DNA from: CAWATG01 sp963785035
GTDB lineage: Bacteria > Actinomycetota > Acidimicrobiia > IMCC26256 > CAWATG01
Reading direction: 5' to 3'
Length of the DNA stretch: 64,000 bases
NCBI GenBank assembly: GCA_963785035.1
Contig: CAWATG010000005.1
Location: 124,001-188,000 of the forward strand
A program made the translations under genes and the position numbers. The notes below the pieces were generated by a model. That model was not told where the DNA came from, did no database searches, and saw nothing but the letters and a program-made list of their open reading frames with translations. Each line of letters begins with the position of its first letter. Within the stretch, counting starts at the first letter, position 1. Shown piece by piece: positions 38,186-48,157 of the stretch.

Positions 38186-38222
38186 AGGGAACTACGAGGA
38201 GGGAACGGAAAAGCTCTGTCAT
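38184..38222 (-). CDS. ilvL: ilvB leader peptide
   Basis: A 12-residue reading frame, MTELFRSLLVVP, with consecutive Leu-Leu-Val-Val codons (CTC CTC GTA GTT) just before the stop. GGAGG lies 5 bases before the ATG. Its stop codon lies at the foot of the pause hairpin, and the terminator follows. Ribosome stalling at these codons under leucine or valine shortage should allow transcription into ilvBNC, as described for the Corynebacterium ilvBNC leader. Too short for ordinary gene callers. Confidence 0.82.
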   Translation of the reverse strand: MTELFRSLLVVP

Positions 38223-38323
38223 GCGGCCTCCAGTGTGCTCTATCAGCGGCCACGATGCAAACGCGAATGCCTTGATCAGCACTGCCTTCGCACCGTACGC
38301 CCGATGTGTCCGGTGTGGCCGGC

Positions 38324-38449
38324 TCACCGCCCGACAGCGACACGGCGTGTGATCTCGTCGGCGACCTGGTCAACGGGAACCTGACAGTCCGCCAGCCCAC
38401 TCTGCGCACCGAGTGCCTCTTCGCCACGGGCCTTCTTTCCTTTACCCAT
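38324..38449 (-). CDS. Possible 41-residue basic protein
   Basis: MGKGKKARGEEALGAQSG begins a short frame that ends ADEITRRVAVGR. Composition and third-position GC look coding, and it lies 47 bases after the response-regulator stop on the same strand. The ribosome-binding site is poor. No family recognised; may be chance. Confidence 0.35.
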   Translation of the reverse strand: MGKGKKARGEEALGAQSGLADCQVPVDQVADEITRRVAVGR

Positions 38450-38496
38450 GCCCCGCCCCCGTTGTCCTTGCCGGTGTCGTCGGTGTCGTCGAGATG

Positions 38497-39241
38497 TCAC
38501 GTCAGCGCAAGCCGATAACCCGCGTGGCCGACAGACTCCACGACAGGTCGGCTCACAGCGTTCTCCAGCTTCGAAGCCAAGTTCTCCATGTGCATCTCCA
38601 CGAGCGCGACACGCTTCAGGTCTTGGCCCGCGGCTCCAAGCACCTGCTGAAGGAGATGCTCGTGACTTGTCACGGCGCGTGGCGTCGCGCAGAGGCGTTC
38701 CAGCAGTTCGAACTCGGTACGGGTGAGATCGATGCGTTGACCGTTGAGAGAGACGGCAGGCCCGGTACGCTCGAGCACCAGGCCTCCCACGTTTACGACC
38801 GGCGCCGGATACCTCGGATTCACCATTTGCCTGACGCGCTCGCCGCGGTCGACGTTGCACTGCTGTGATGCGGGCGAGCACCTCGCCAGTGGAAAACGGC
38901 TTGGTGACATAGTCATCGGCCCCGACCGATAGACCCATCACGATGTCAGCATCGCCGTCGCGCGACGTGACCATGATGATGTACACGTCTGAGAATCGAC
39001 GGATCGCTCGGCAGACCTCAATGCCGTCGAGCACCGGCATCTCGCGGTCGAGCAGCACAACGTGCGGCGACCAACGCCGACATTCATCGACGCCCGCACG
39101 ACCGTCCGACGCCGTGAGGACCTCGTACCCCTGACGCGTGAGCACGCTCTGAAGGATCAAACGGGCCTCAGCAGCGTCGTCAACGACCAGCACACGCACC
39201 GGCCCACCGTCCGAGAAATCTGCGTGTCCGCTCATGTCCAT
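38497..39241 (-). CDS. OmpR-family response regulator, frameshifted
   Basis: Receiver domain: VRVLVVDDAAEARLILQSVL, phospho-acceptor Asp in HVVLLDREMPVLDG, MVTSRDGDAD, DDYVTKPFSTGEVLARI. The winged-helix output domain lies one frame over, entered near 38840: VVNVGGLVLERTG, IDLTRTEFELLERLCATP, LALVEMHMENLASKLE-like helix 3 and VGHAGYRLALT at the end. About 248 codons. Start at ATG 39241 (AAAGAG upstream) or 39235. It follows the hybrid kinase gene by 110 bases and is probably its partner. Confidence 0.85.
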
Positions 39242-39351
39242 ATCACGCTCTTTCCGCATTTTCGATGCTTCTATGTCCGTATTTCCAGACCCGTCGCGGG
39301 CTCTGCATCCCGTATCGACGTCTGATCAAGTCCCTTGAGGAAGTGGCACCA

Positions 39352-42145
39352 TCAGTCATCGCACCACTCACCGTGTTCCGCAAGCCATGCACGCAGGGTT
39401 GCGCCGGTCTGTGCGCACAGCACTTCGACGCCTGCGAGGGACCAACCGTCGCCTTCTCGCGCAGCCACCTCGACTTCCTCGCATCGCTGGGCAAGACCAA
39501 CAGCTCCGACCAGCACGCTCGCAGAGCGCAGAGCGTGGGCGTTCATCGCCACCAACGACCCATCCCGCGAGCGGTCGGCCATGAACAAGGCAATCGCGCG
39601 CTCGGGCAACGCTTCCAGATACACGCGGACCAGTTCAACCACGGTCTCGACGCTCCCGAGCTCTTCACCCAGCACGTCCAAGACGGACCGGTCCACAACA
39701 GCAGTGGCGACTTCCTCACGAGACTCATCGCCGGGACGTCCGGCGGCAGCCATGAACTCCATGCCGAGGAATTGCGTGAGTACATCCGCAATCGCTCGAA
39801 TCGAAACGGGCTTGGCGAGGTACCCGTTCATTCCCGCTGCGAGGCACATCTCACGGTCGCCGTCCATTGCACCTGCCGTGAGTGCGATGACCGTCACAGG
39901 CATGCCACCGTGGGCATCTTCGCCCTCGCGAATTCGACGGGTTGTCGCGAGGCCATCGAGAATCGGCATCTCTCGATCCATGAAGATGAGATCGAACCGC
40001 TGCTCCTTCATGAGCGCAAGTGCCTCGGATCCGTTGCTCGCTGTCGTGACATTGCATCCGAGGTTCTCGAGCTGTCGTCGAGCAAGGAGCTGGTTGACGT
40101 CGGTGTCGTCGACGACCAGGATGTCGGCCCTCTTCGTTTCCGGTTTCGGCGTGAGCGCGTGTGGCGCCTCGACCGTCGCGCCTTCCGTGATTGGCAGTCC
40201 CGTTAGCACCTCACACCTCGCGAATCGAGCAGAGAAGGTGAACGTTGAGCCCTTCCCGACTTGGCTTGCTACTTCGAGTGTTCCACCCATCAATTCGGCA
40301 AGCCGCCGGCAGATACTCAATCCAAGTCCCGTTCCACCAAAGCGGCGCGACGTCGACTTGTCCGCCTGATGGAACGGTTCGAACAGGAGCTCGAGGTTTG
40401 CCGACTCGATGCCAACGCCGGTGTCGCTCACTGCGAACGACACTTCCACTTCGCCAAACTCGCCGGCCAGCCCACCCTCACTTCCTTCGGCGGGCGGCTG
40501 CACATCCGTCATGTCCATCCGAACAGCAACGCGACCTTCTTCGGTGAACTTGATCGCGTTGCTCAAAAGATTGACCAACACCTGTTTGATCCGCAGCGGA
40601 TCACCCCGTACGACCACCGGCTCGGACGGCACATCAACCTGCAGCTCGATGTTCCGGCTCAGTGCCATGCCCCGGACAACCTCGGCCGCTCCACTTACCA
40701 CCTCACGCAACAAAACTGGCACTTCCTCGAGATCGAAGTGGCCTGCTTCCATCTTCGAGAAATCCAGCAGGTCGTCGATAACGGAACGCAGCGACGACGC
40801 AGAGTTGGCAATCGACGCGAGTAACGACTGTTGGTCCCCATCGAGGTCTGTTTGCGCGAGAATTTCGGTCAGTCCAAGCACAGCGTGCATCGGCGAACGA
40901 AGTTCGTGACTGACCGCCGCGACGAACATCGCCTTTTCGGCAAGCGCCTGCACTGCCTCGTCACGCCCCGCCGCCAAGCTCGTCTCGATCCGCTTGTGCT
41001 CGGTCCGGTCGCGAATGATCCATGCGCTCCCGATTTGCTGGCCCTGCACCGCGATCGGGATGAAGCTCATGTCGGCGATACGACCGTCGGCAAGGACGAA
41101 CTCCTCGCCCTGCCGAACTTGTCTGGCGTCGCCAATCCTGAGGACGCGCCGATAGAGGTCTTTCGCATCGAGGAAGCATTCGGCGAGACTCATCCCGAGT
41201 TCTTCCCGGGACATACCCGAGAGAGCGTCGATCGTGCGTTTCGTGCCGAGAATTTTCCAGAAGGCATCGTTGGCCGAGAGGACCTGCTGGTCTTCATTCA
41301 CGAAGCACACACCATCGGGGAACGCCTCGACGAGTGCGCCAAGACGCGCGGTCGTCGTGCGAAGTTCTTCGGTGTTCTGGAGCTCCTCGGTCACGTCACG
41401 GCAATTGATGAGAATGCCCTGGACGTGTGGATGGTCACTGAGGTTGCGAACCACCGAACCCCAAGACCGCCACGTGCCCGACGCAGCGTCATGGCTTGCC
41501 CGCACCGTCATGGTTCGTGTGCGTCCGTGTCCCCCGGTGATCACATCCGTCAGCACTTCGATCGATTCTGCGCGATCGTCAGGATGCACCATGGCGAGGA
41601 TGTCGCCGTCCGCGTCGAGCGCGGACGTTGTTCCGACCATGCGAGCGACACCATCACTGCCATATCGCCACCGACCGTCGGTTTCCAGAATGATCGCGAT
41701 CTCGTCGGACGTATTGACCAGCGCGCGCAGCTTGTCGATCTCGGCGTCGTCTTCGATACGCCGAGCGGCGACGACAACGCGGCGCGAGCGTGTCGCCGAA
41801 AACGTCACCTCGAACAGTGCGACCTCGTCCGTCTTGCAACGAAAGCTCATACGATCACGACAGACGGTGCCGGTCGTCGCGAGCGAGCGCAACAGGTTCA
41901 TCACCGACCGACGATCCGCCGGCGTCACCAGGTTCAGAAACGAATCACCATTGGACAATACCCAGCAGCTCGGCTGCGGGCGCGTTGCTGTCCAGGACCG
42001 AACCATCGGAGTCCACCAGCATGAAGACTTCATGGGCGACACCAAGCGCAACCGCCCGCCAGTCCTCGACCTTCGAACTCGACGCATGGCCCTCGGACGT
42101 GGTCGGGACAGCGCCAGTCTCAGAATCAGATGCTCCCAACGGCAC
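39352..42145 (-). CDS. Soluble hybrid histidine kinase (PAS-PAS-PAS-HisKA-HATPase-REC-HPt), frameshifted
   Basis: About 931 codons, no membrane segment. An N-terminal PAS (LGVAHEVFMLVDSDGSVLDS) is broken near 41950 and continues as NGDSFLNLVTPADRRS. Two more PAS regions follow (residues about 155-270; 290-410, ALVEAFPDGVCFVNEDQQVL). Kinase: H box FVAAVSHELRSPMHAVLGL, N box LVNLLSNAIKF, G1 SDTGVGI, G2 RFGGTGLGLSICRRLAELM. Receiver: ILVVDDTDVNQLLARRQL, Asp in LIFMDREMPILDG, YLAKPV. HPt: MNAHALRSASVLVGA with phospho-His. A full internal phosphorelay feeding the next response regulator is likely. GTG at 42145 has GGGGAG upstream. Cytoplasmic redox or ligand sensing is inferred. Confidence 0.9.
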
Positions 42146-42281
42146 GGTGTCTCCCCACGAGCGCGGCGCGCGGTCGCGCAACGCTCTCGGAAGACTTCGG
42201 CATCCGCGTGTCCCGGTTGAGATGCAGCTGAAAAATGGTCAGCTACCGCCATCACGAAGGGTGCTATCAGGACGTAACGCC

Positions 42282-43961
42282 TCAGAAGTTGGTGATCGCA
42301 CCCCGCTCTGCGCCCTGCGCAAGTCGGGCATACTTCGCGAGAAAGCCGCTCGTGTAACGCGGTTCGAGAGGCTTCCAGTTCGCCCGTCGCCTGGCCAACT
42401 CGTGCTCGTCGACCAACAGGTCGATCGTGTGCGCCACTGCGTCGATGACGATTCGGTCACCATCTACGACGAGAGCAATCGGCCCACCGTCGACGGCCTC
42501 GGGCGCAACGTGACCGACGCAGTAACCGTGCGTGCCGCCGGAAAATCGCCCGTCGGTAATGAGCGCCGCATCGCCACCGCGCCCCGCGCCCTTCATGGCG
42601 CCGGTCACCGCCAGCATCTCGCGGATACCGGGACCGCCCTTGGGCCCTTCGTAACGGATCACCACGACGTCGCCAGGCCGGATCTCACCGGCGAGAATGG
42701 CCGTCATCGCAAGGTCCTCACCATCGAAGACCCGTGCGGTGCCGTCGAAACGAAGCTCGTCGATGCCGGCGACCTTCACAACGGATCCACATGGCGCCAA
42801 CGACCCTGTCAGTACGGCAAGACCACCTTGTACATGGATGGGCGCGTCCAGGGAGTGCACGACCTCACCGTCGGGCGCGGGAGGGTCGAGCTCGGCGAGA
42901 TTCTCCGCCATTGTCTTGCCGGTCACGGTGAGCGCGTCGCCGTGGAGCAGACCGGCGTCGAGGAGGTGCTTCATCACGACGGGTACGCCGCCGATGCGAT
43001 CGATGTCCGTCATGTGGTACTTGCCGTGAGGCTTGGTGTCGGCAAGGTGCGGCACGCGTGCGCCGATGCGGTTGAAATCATCGAGCTCGAGTTCGACATG
43101 TGCTTCGTTCGCAATGGCAAGCAGGTGCAAAACGGCGTTCGTGGAACCTCCGAGTGCCATGGTGACGGCGATCGCATTCTCGAAGGCGGCCTTGGTCATG
43201 ATCTGACGGGGCCGAAGATCAAGCTCCAGCAGGTTGATCACTGCACGACCCGACTCGTAGGCAAATTCGTCGCGTCGCGGATCGATCGCAGACGGAGAGG
43301 CACTGCCCGGCAACGACATTCCGAGCGCCTCACCGATACTTGCCATCGTGTTGGCGGTGAACATGCCCGCACACGATCCGATGCTCGGACAGGCGCGCCG
43401 TTCGATCTCGCCGAGCTCGCCTTCGGTCATCGTGCCCGCTGCGCAGGCACCGACAGCCTCGAACACACTCACGATGTCAAGCGCCGCTCCCCTGTATTCA
43501 CCGGGAAGGATTGAACCGCCGTAGAGGAACACCGCCGGCAAATTCAGCCTCGCTGCCGCCATCAGCATGCCCGGAAGGCTTTTGTCGCACCCGGCAAAAG
43601 CAACCAGCGCATCGAGACGTTCCGCGTGCATGACGCATTCGACGGAATCGGCGATGATCTCACGGCTCACCAACGAACCGCGCATACCTTCGTGCCCCAT
43701 CGAGATGCCGTCACTGACGGCGATCGTCACGAACTCGATCGGGAATCCACCCGCGTCGCGGACGCCAACCTTTGATCGCTTCGCCAGGCGGTCCAAACCC
43801 ATGTTGCAGGGCGTGACTTCGTTCCAGCTCGACGCGACTCCCACCTGAGCCTTGCCGAAATCGCCATCGGTCATACCAATGGCTCGCAACATGGCACGCG
43901 CGGGGGCCCGCCGGTACCCGTCGGTGACCTCATGGCTCATGGGCTTCATATCGCTCGGCAT
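42282..43961 (-). CDS. ilvD: Dihydroxy-acid dehydratase
   Basis: Iron-sulfur dehydratase, third common step of branched-chain amino acid synthesis. 559 residues. Cluster cysteines in VTPCNMGLD, FAGCDKSLPGML and CPSIGSCAGMFTANTM; ALGGSTNAVLHLLA, HMTDIDRIGGVP and LITDGRFSGGTHGYCVGHVAPEA complete the pattern. The ATG at 43961 is 7 bases after TAGCCT and lacks a Shine-Dalgarno at normal distance. Runs towards the hybrid kinase gene with 136 bases between; it is 4 kb from ilvB and not within the attenuated operon. Confidence 0.96.
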   Translation of the reverse strand: MPSDMKPMSHEVTDGYRRAPARAMLRAIGMTDGDFGKAQVGVASSWNEVTPCNMGLDRLAKRSKVGVRDAGGFPIEFVTIAVSDGISMGHEGMRGSLVSREIIADSVECVMHAERLDALVAFAGCDKSLPGMLMAAARLNLPAVFLYGGSILPGEYRGAALDIVSVFEAVGACAAGTMTEGELGEIERRACPSIGSCAGMFTANTMASIGEALGMSLPGSASPSAIDPRRDEFAYESGRAVINLLELDLRPRQIMTKAAFENAIAVTMALGGSTNAVLHLLAIANEAHVELELDDFNRIGARVPHLADTKPHGKYHMTDIDRIGGVPVVMKHLLDAGLLHGDALTVTGKTMAENLAELDPPAPDGEVVHSLDAPIHVQGGLAVLTGSLAPCGSVVKVAGIDELRFDGTARVFDGEDLAMTAILAGEIRPGDVVVIRYEGPKGGPGIREMLAVTGAMKGAGRGGDAALITDGRFSGGTHGYCVGHVAPEAVDGGPIALVVDGDRIVIDAVAHTIDLLVDEHELARRRANWKPLEPRYTSGFLAKYARLAQGAERGAITNF

Positions 43962-43974
43962 CCCAGCGAGGCTA
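43962..43974 (-). promoter_or_regulatory. Leaderless -10 box for ilvD
   Basis: On the minus strand TAGCCT (43974-43969), 7 bases, then ATG at 43961. Confidence 0.42.
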
Positions 43975-44060
43975 CCTCCAGGCCATCCCGAACCGGGAAG
44001 CAATTCGCGCTCGGTGTCCCACCCACGGCCGCCCGCACCAGGACATGGCACGGACACGAA

Positions 44061-45501
44061 TCAGTCGGCGAGCGCCTGGTCGAGGAGTCGGTTGAGAAGT
44101 TGCGGATTGCCTTGACCCTTGGTGGCCTTCATGGCTTCGCCCATAAAGAAGCCACGCTTCTTCTTCCGGGCCTTCTCATCACCGCCTCGAAACTCGGCAA
44201 CATCGGCAGGATTCGCTGCGAGGATCGCCGCGATCACCGAAGCCAACTCGCCTTCGTCGGACACCTGTGAGATTCCACGTTCGGCAACAACGTCTCGCGG
44301 CCTCGCCGACGTGCGTAGGCACTGCGCCAGAACGTCCTTCGCAAGGTTGCGCGAGAGGGTCCCATCGGCGACAAGCGCAACGAGTTCGGCAACCGCATCA
44401 GGAACAAGGGGTAGCACTTCGATCGAGAGACCCGTCTCGTTCAGGTATGCCAACACGTCACCAATTACCCAATTCACGACATCCCGTGGCGTGCCGGCCG
44501 TGAGCGCAGCGACGGCCTCCTCGGCGAACACCGCCAAACGCAGGTTGCTCACCAATGTCCGGGCATCGACGTCGCTCATTCCCCAGTCCGCGGTCAGGCG
44601 CGCACGCCGAGCCGTTGGCAGTTCAGGGATCGCCGCATTGGCCGCAGCGCGCATCGCATCGCTGGGAGCAACCGGGAGCAGGTCCGGCTCGGGAAAATAC
44701 CGGTAGTCGAAGGCCTGTTCCTTCGAACGCATCGAATGCGTCTTACCGTCGTCCTCGTTCCAGTGGCGCGTCTCCTGAACAACCCGCTCACCGGCGACGA
44801 GCAGCGCAATCTGGCGTTCGACCTCGAAGTTCGAGCGCGTGCCCCAGTGAGCGCAGCGAGTTCATATTCTTGATTTCCGCTCGCGTGCCGTATTCGGTGT
44901 CACCGACACGACGGACTGAGACGTTGGCATCGACACGCAGCGAACCCTCCTCCATCTTCACGTCGGAAACACCAATCGCTTCGAGCACCGCCCGCAACTC
45001 TGCGACATACGCCCGCGCCTGTTCGGCGCTGCGAATGTCAGGACGGCTGACGATCTCCATGAGCGGAACGCCCGCGCGGTTGTAATCGACCAGTGAGTAC
45101 TCGGCTTCGTGGATGCGACCACCACCACCGACGTGCACCGTCTTGCCGGTGTCCTCCTCCATATGCGCACGCTCGATGCCGATCCGGACGCCGTCGATGT
45201 CGAGCCAGCCATCGGCACAGATCGGCGCGTCGAACTGACTCACCTGATAGTCCTTGGGCATGTCGGGATAGAAGTAGTTCTTGCGGTGAAAGATCGACTC
45301 CGCCGGAACCGTGAAGTTGAATGCCTCGCCGATCCGCAACGCGAACTGCACCACCTGCTCGTTGAGGACCGGCAGCGACCCAGGCAGGCCCAGGCACACC
45401 GGGCACACATTGGTGTTGGGTTCAGCCCCAAAGGTGTTCGGGCAGGCACAGAAGAGCTTCGTCGCGGTCGCGAGCTCCACGTGAACCTCGAGACCGATCA
45501 C
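44061..45501 (-). CDS. gatB: Aspartyl/glutamyl-tRNA amidotransferase subunit B, frameshifted
   Basis: tRNA-binding kinase-like subunit of GatCAB, which converts Glu-tRNA(Gln) (and Asp-tRNA(Asn)) to the amidated form. VIGLEVHVELATATKLFCAC, NVCPVCLGLPGSLPVLN, RKNYFYPDMPKDYQVSQF, RAHMEEDTGKTVH, YNRAGVPLMEIVS and IKNMNSLRSLGHALE are in one frame; one extra base near 44834 shifts to FEVERQIALLVAGERVVQET, SKEQAFDYRYFPEPDLLP and the YqeY-like C-terminal domain. The first codon is unclear: GTG 45501 leaves a short N-terminus; GTG 45555 overlaps the gatA stop but needs another shift near 45535 (giving ASEEATAWETVIGLEVH). Confidence 0.92.
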
Positions 45502-45552
45502 CGTCTCCCATGCCGTTGCTTCTTCGGAGGCGTGCAGACCCTGTGGCGGAGC

Positions 45553-46974
45553 TCACGGCGCGGCCTCCTCGATGACACGTGCGGCGCGGAACATCACAGC
45601 CTCACCGAAGCCAGGCGCCATGACCTGCACGCCAACGGGTAGTCCGTCACCACCTTCGCCATACGGGACGGACATCGCAGGTATCCCTGCGAGGTTGACA
45701 GGAATTGTGCAGACATCATTGAGATACATCGACAGCGGGTCCACGGTCTTGGCGCCGAACGCGAATGCCGTCGTCGGCGATGTGGGCGACAACAAGACAT
45801 CGAAGCGCTCGAATGCCCGCGCGAAATCACGAATGATGAGTGTTCGCACCCTCTGCGCCTGCGCATAGAACGCGTCGTAGTACCCCGCGGAAAGCGCATA
45901 GGTACCCAACATGATGCGACGCTTCACCTCGGGCCCGAAACCTGCGCCACGAGTCTTGCTGTTCATCGCGGCGACGTCCTCACCGTCGACGCGCAACCCG
46001 TATCGAACGCCGTCATAGCGCGACAGGTTCGACGATGCTTCGGCCGGAGCAATGAGATAGTAGGCCGAGAGCCCGTGAACAGCGCTCGGGATCTTGACCG
46101 CCTCGACGACCGCGCCCGCCGCCTCCAATGCCGCCGCCGCTGCCGAAACGGCTGATCGAACTTCGGGTTGGATTCCGCCATCGTCGGTGAGTTCCTCGAC
46201 GATACCCACCCTCAGGCCTTGCACGCCGTAGTCCAGCGTCGGCAGGACCGGCACCCAGGCATTGGGAATCGAAGTCGAGTCGGCTGGGTCGTGCCCGGCA
46301 ATCACATCCAGGAGCAACGCCGCATCAGCCACACACTGAGCGAATGGTCCGATCTGGTCGAGCGAGCTGGCAAAAGCGATGAGCCCGTATCGAGACACGG
46401 CGCCATAGGTCGGTTTCACACCAACCACACCGCAGAGCGCAGCAGGTTGACGAATCGAGCCGCCGGTGTCCGAGCCGAGCGCGAGCGGCGCGAAATCCGC
46501 CGCGACGGCAGCCGCCGAACCACCACTCGACCCTCCCGGAACTCTCGTGAGGTCATGGGGGTTCCGAGTCGGGCCGAACGCCGAGTTCTCCGTTGAGGAA
46601 CCCATCGCAAACTCATCAAGATTGGTCTTACCGACCGAGATCGCCCCCGCAGCGAGCACCCGCTCGACAACGGTTGCGGTGTAAGGGGGCCTCCAACCTT
46701 CGAGGATTCTCGACGAACAGGTCGTGGGCACGCCCCGCGTGCAGAGGTTGTCCTTGAGCGCAAGCGGCACGCCCGCGAGAGGACCTGGGTCGAGTCCACG
46801 CGCGACCGCATCGTCTACGGCCGCTGCCGAAGCTCGCGCCGTCTCGGCCGAGACGAGGTTGAACGCATGGACCTCGGGTTCGAGCGTGTCGATCTTGGCG
46901 AGGTGGGTTTCGAGAACGTCGCTCGCGCTGCGTTCACCACGACGCACCGCAGCCGCGAGAGCGAGCGCGTTCAC
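45553..46974 (-). CDS. gatA: Aspartyl/glutamyl-tRNA amidotransferase subunit A
   Basis: Amidase-signature subunit supplying ammonia. 473 residues. Catalytic Lys in GVPLALKDNLCTRG, cis-Ser in VPGGSSGGSAAAVAAD, nucleophile Ser in ALGSDTGGSIRQPAAL, plus GVVGVKPTYGAVSRYGLIAF. GTG at 46974 overlaps the gatC stop as GTGA. Order gatC-gatA-gatB on the minus strand. Confidence 0.96.
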   Translation of the reverse strand: MNALALAAAVRRGERSASDVLETHLAKIDTLEPEVHAFNLVSAETARASAAAVDDAVARGLDPGPLAGVPLALKDNLCTRGVPTTCSSRILEGWRPPYTATVVERVLAAGAISVGKTNLDEFAMGSSTENSAFGPTRNPHDLTRVPGGSSGGSAAAVAADFAPLALGSDTGGSIRQPAALCGVVGVKPTYGAVSRYGLIAFASSLDQIGPFAQCVADAALLLDVIAGHDPADSTSIPNAWVPVLPTLDYGVQGLRVGIVEELTDDGGIQPEVRSAVSAAAAALEAAGAVVEAVKIPSAVHGLSAYYLIAPAEASSNLSRYDGVRYGLRVDGEDVAAMNSKTRGAGFGPEVKRRIMLGTYALSAGYYDAFYAQAQRVRTLIIRDFARAFERFDVLLSPTSPTTAFAFGAKTVDPLSMYLNDVCTIPVNLAGIPAMSVPYGEGGDGLPVGVQVMAPGFGEAVMFRAARVIEEAAP

Positions 46975-47270
46975 GGCGCATCAAGAATTCTCGGGACGCG
47001 GAATCGTCCGTCCTCCGCGCTCGGCGCCGCCCGCAACACCTCGTCGCGGTCAATGCCCGAACGAGGGACATCCGGTCGCAAAACATTCACAAGATGGAAC
47101 GGATGGGCCGTTGGTTCGACCCCCGTCGTGTCGAGAGCGCTCACCTGCGCGGCATGTTCCAGGATCACCGTCAGCTGACTCGCCAGCGCGCCGACCTCGT
47201 CGGCGGTCAGCGAAAGGCGAGCCAGTTGTGCGACATGCTCAACTTCGTGACGCTCGATCTGAAAGGACAT
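46971..47270 (-). CDS. gatC: Aspartyl/glutamyl-tRNA amidotransferase subunit C
   Basis: Short subunit (99 residues) wrapping GatA and GatB. VEHVAQLARLSLTADEVGAL is the N-terminal helix-loop-helix, then GVEPTAHPFHLVNVLRPDVP and SAEDGRFRVPRIL, the family's ending. The ATG at 47270 follows TAGTAT by 7 bases; the longer frame to 47402 lacks support and would run over the divergent gene's promoter. Confidence 0.93.
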   Translation of the reverse strand: MSFQIERHEVEHVAQLARLSLTADEVGALASQLTVILEHAAQVSALDTTGVEPTAHPFHLVNVLRPDVPRSGIDRDEVLRAAPSAEDGRFRVPRILDAP

Positions 47271-47283
47271 GGCCGAGATACTA
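47271..47283 (-). promoter_or_regulatory. Leaderless -10 box for gatCAB
   Basis: On the minus strand TAGTAT (47283-47278), 7 bases, then ATG at 47270. Divergent from another leaderless promoter at 47325. Confidence 0.52.
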
Positions 47284-47324
47284 GAAGGACCTCGTGTCTC
47301 CCCTACCTGCGGAGGCCTCTCTCC

Positions 47325-47336
47325 TAGACTGCGGCA
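47325..47336 (+). promoter_or_regulatory. Leaderless -10 box for the 151-residue protein
   Basis: TAGACT at 47325-47330, 6 bases, then GTG at 47337. Confidence 0.5.
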
Positions 47337-47792
47337 GTGGCGCTGCATATGTTTCTGTCCGAAAGCTGGTTCGGCGCGCTCGAGCGGATCATCGAAGAAC
47401 ACGAGCCACCGACGGATCGGGGTTCGATGGAACTCGCCGACGTGTCGGCCGACGTGACCGTCAACATCGTCGTGACAGATTCACCGACGCTGCCGAAAGG
47501 CGAAGCCCTCCCTGGCGCCACGACGGCGCAAGCCCTTCACCTGACGCTGCGGGGCGGTTGCGTCTCCGCCCAACCACGCCATGCGCACGAGGCAGACCTG
47601 TTCATCACGACCGACTTCGCGACGGCCAAGGAAGTCGCGCTCGCATCGCACGACAGCGCCGGACTCGATGCGTTTTTCGCCGGTCGGGTCCTCCTCCAAG
47701 GAGATCTTGCGGCGCTCTCAGCACATGCCGACGCGATACGCGTCCGCACCGAAGGACCGTTACGCGACGCGATCCGGAACATGACAGCCTGA
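47337..47792 (+). CDS. Protein of unknown function, possibly SCP2-like
   Basis: 151 residues. HMFLSESWFGALERIIEEHE, then DVTVNIVVTD, HLTLRGGCVSAQP, ADLFITTDFATAKEVAL and GLDAFFAGRVLLQGDLAALS. The pattern of a beta sheet, a sentence like DLFITTDFATAKEVA and a late GRVLLQGDL helix is that of SCP2-type lipid-binding domains, where the late motif reads G-x-xx-xGD. Ligand unknown. Divergent from gatC with 66 bases between starts. Confidence 0.72.
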   Translation: MALHMFLSESWFGALERIIEEHEPPTDRGSMELADVSADVTVNIVVTDSPTLPKGEALPGATTAQALHLTLRGGCVSAQPRHAHEADLFITTDFATAKEVALASHDSAGLDAFFAGRVLLQGDLAALSAHADAIRVRTEGPLRDAIRNMTA

Positions 47793-47870
47793 CAAGTCCG
47801 TCCAGATTTGCCGACCGCTGGAACCGCGAGCGTTGAGCCTCGAGCGTTGAACACGGCGCCCGGACGCGCA

Positions 47871-47907
47871 ACGACTACGACCCGAGGTGTCGTCGGACCG
47901 TAGTCGT
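47871..47907. terminator. Hairpin between convergent genes
   Basis: ACGACTACG (47871-47879) pairs perfectly with CGTAGTCGT (47899-47907) around 19 bases. It sits between the ends of the 151-residue and 72-residue genes. Confidence 0.4.
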
Positions 47908-47938
47908 CGGCGTGACTCGTTCGTTCAGTTTGGTTGCC

Positions 47939-48157
47939 TTATGGGCGTTCCTCGCTGAATGAGATCTCAGACCGAACCTCTGGACCAACCAGCACCTCTG
48001 CTGGAGCCATCAACGGATCAACCAGCCATTCGGGATCGAATGACGTAGGCGTGACCGGGTACAGCGGTCCAGGGCGGCGAATCGCGGGCCTACCAAAACC
48101 GTTTCCTGGCCGTGAAAGTGTCGGGTGAGTCGTGCTTCCGTGCGGGGGTCGTCGCAT
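47939..48157 (-). CDS. Small protein of unknown function with strong ribosome-binding site
   Basis: 72 residues, rich in Pro: RRPPHGSTTHPTLSRPG, NGFGRPAIRRPGPLYPV, then an acidic half DPEWLVDPLMAPAEVLVGPE and SEISFSEERP. No signal peptide or family recognised. The ATG at 48157 follows AGGAGG by 6 bases, the best such site in the neighbourhood, and a hairpin (48180-48203) lies just upstream in the untranslated leader. Possibly a small regulator or peptide precursor, without evidence for either. Confidence 0.6.
   Translation of the reverse strand: MRRPPHGSTTHPTLSRPGNGFGRPAIRRPGPLYPVTPTSFDPEWLVDPLMAPAEVLVGPEVRSEISFSEERP

Noticed and set aside
38324..38860. Continuation of the response-regulator frame to 38324
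   Set aside because: The residues after the receiver domain are Arg-rich nonsense, while the winged-helix domain is intact one frame over and ends at 38497.
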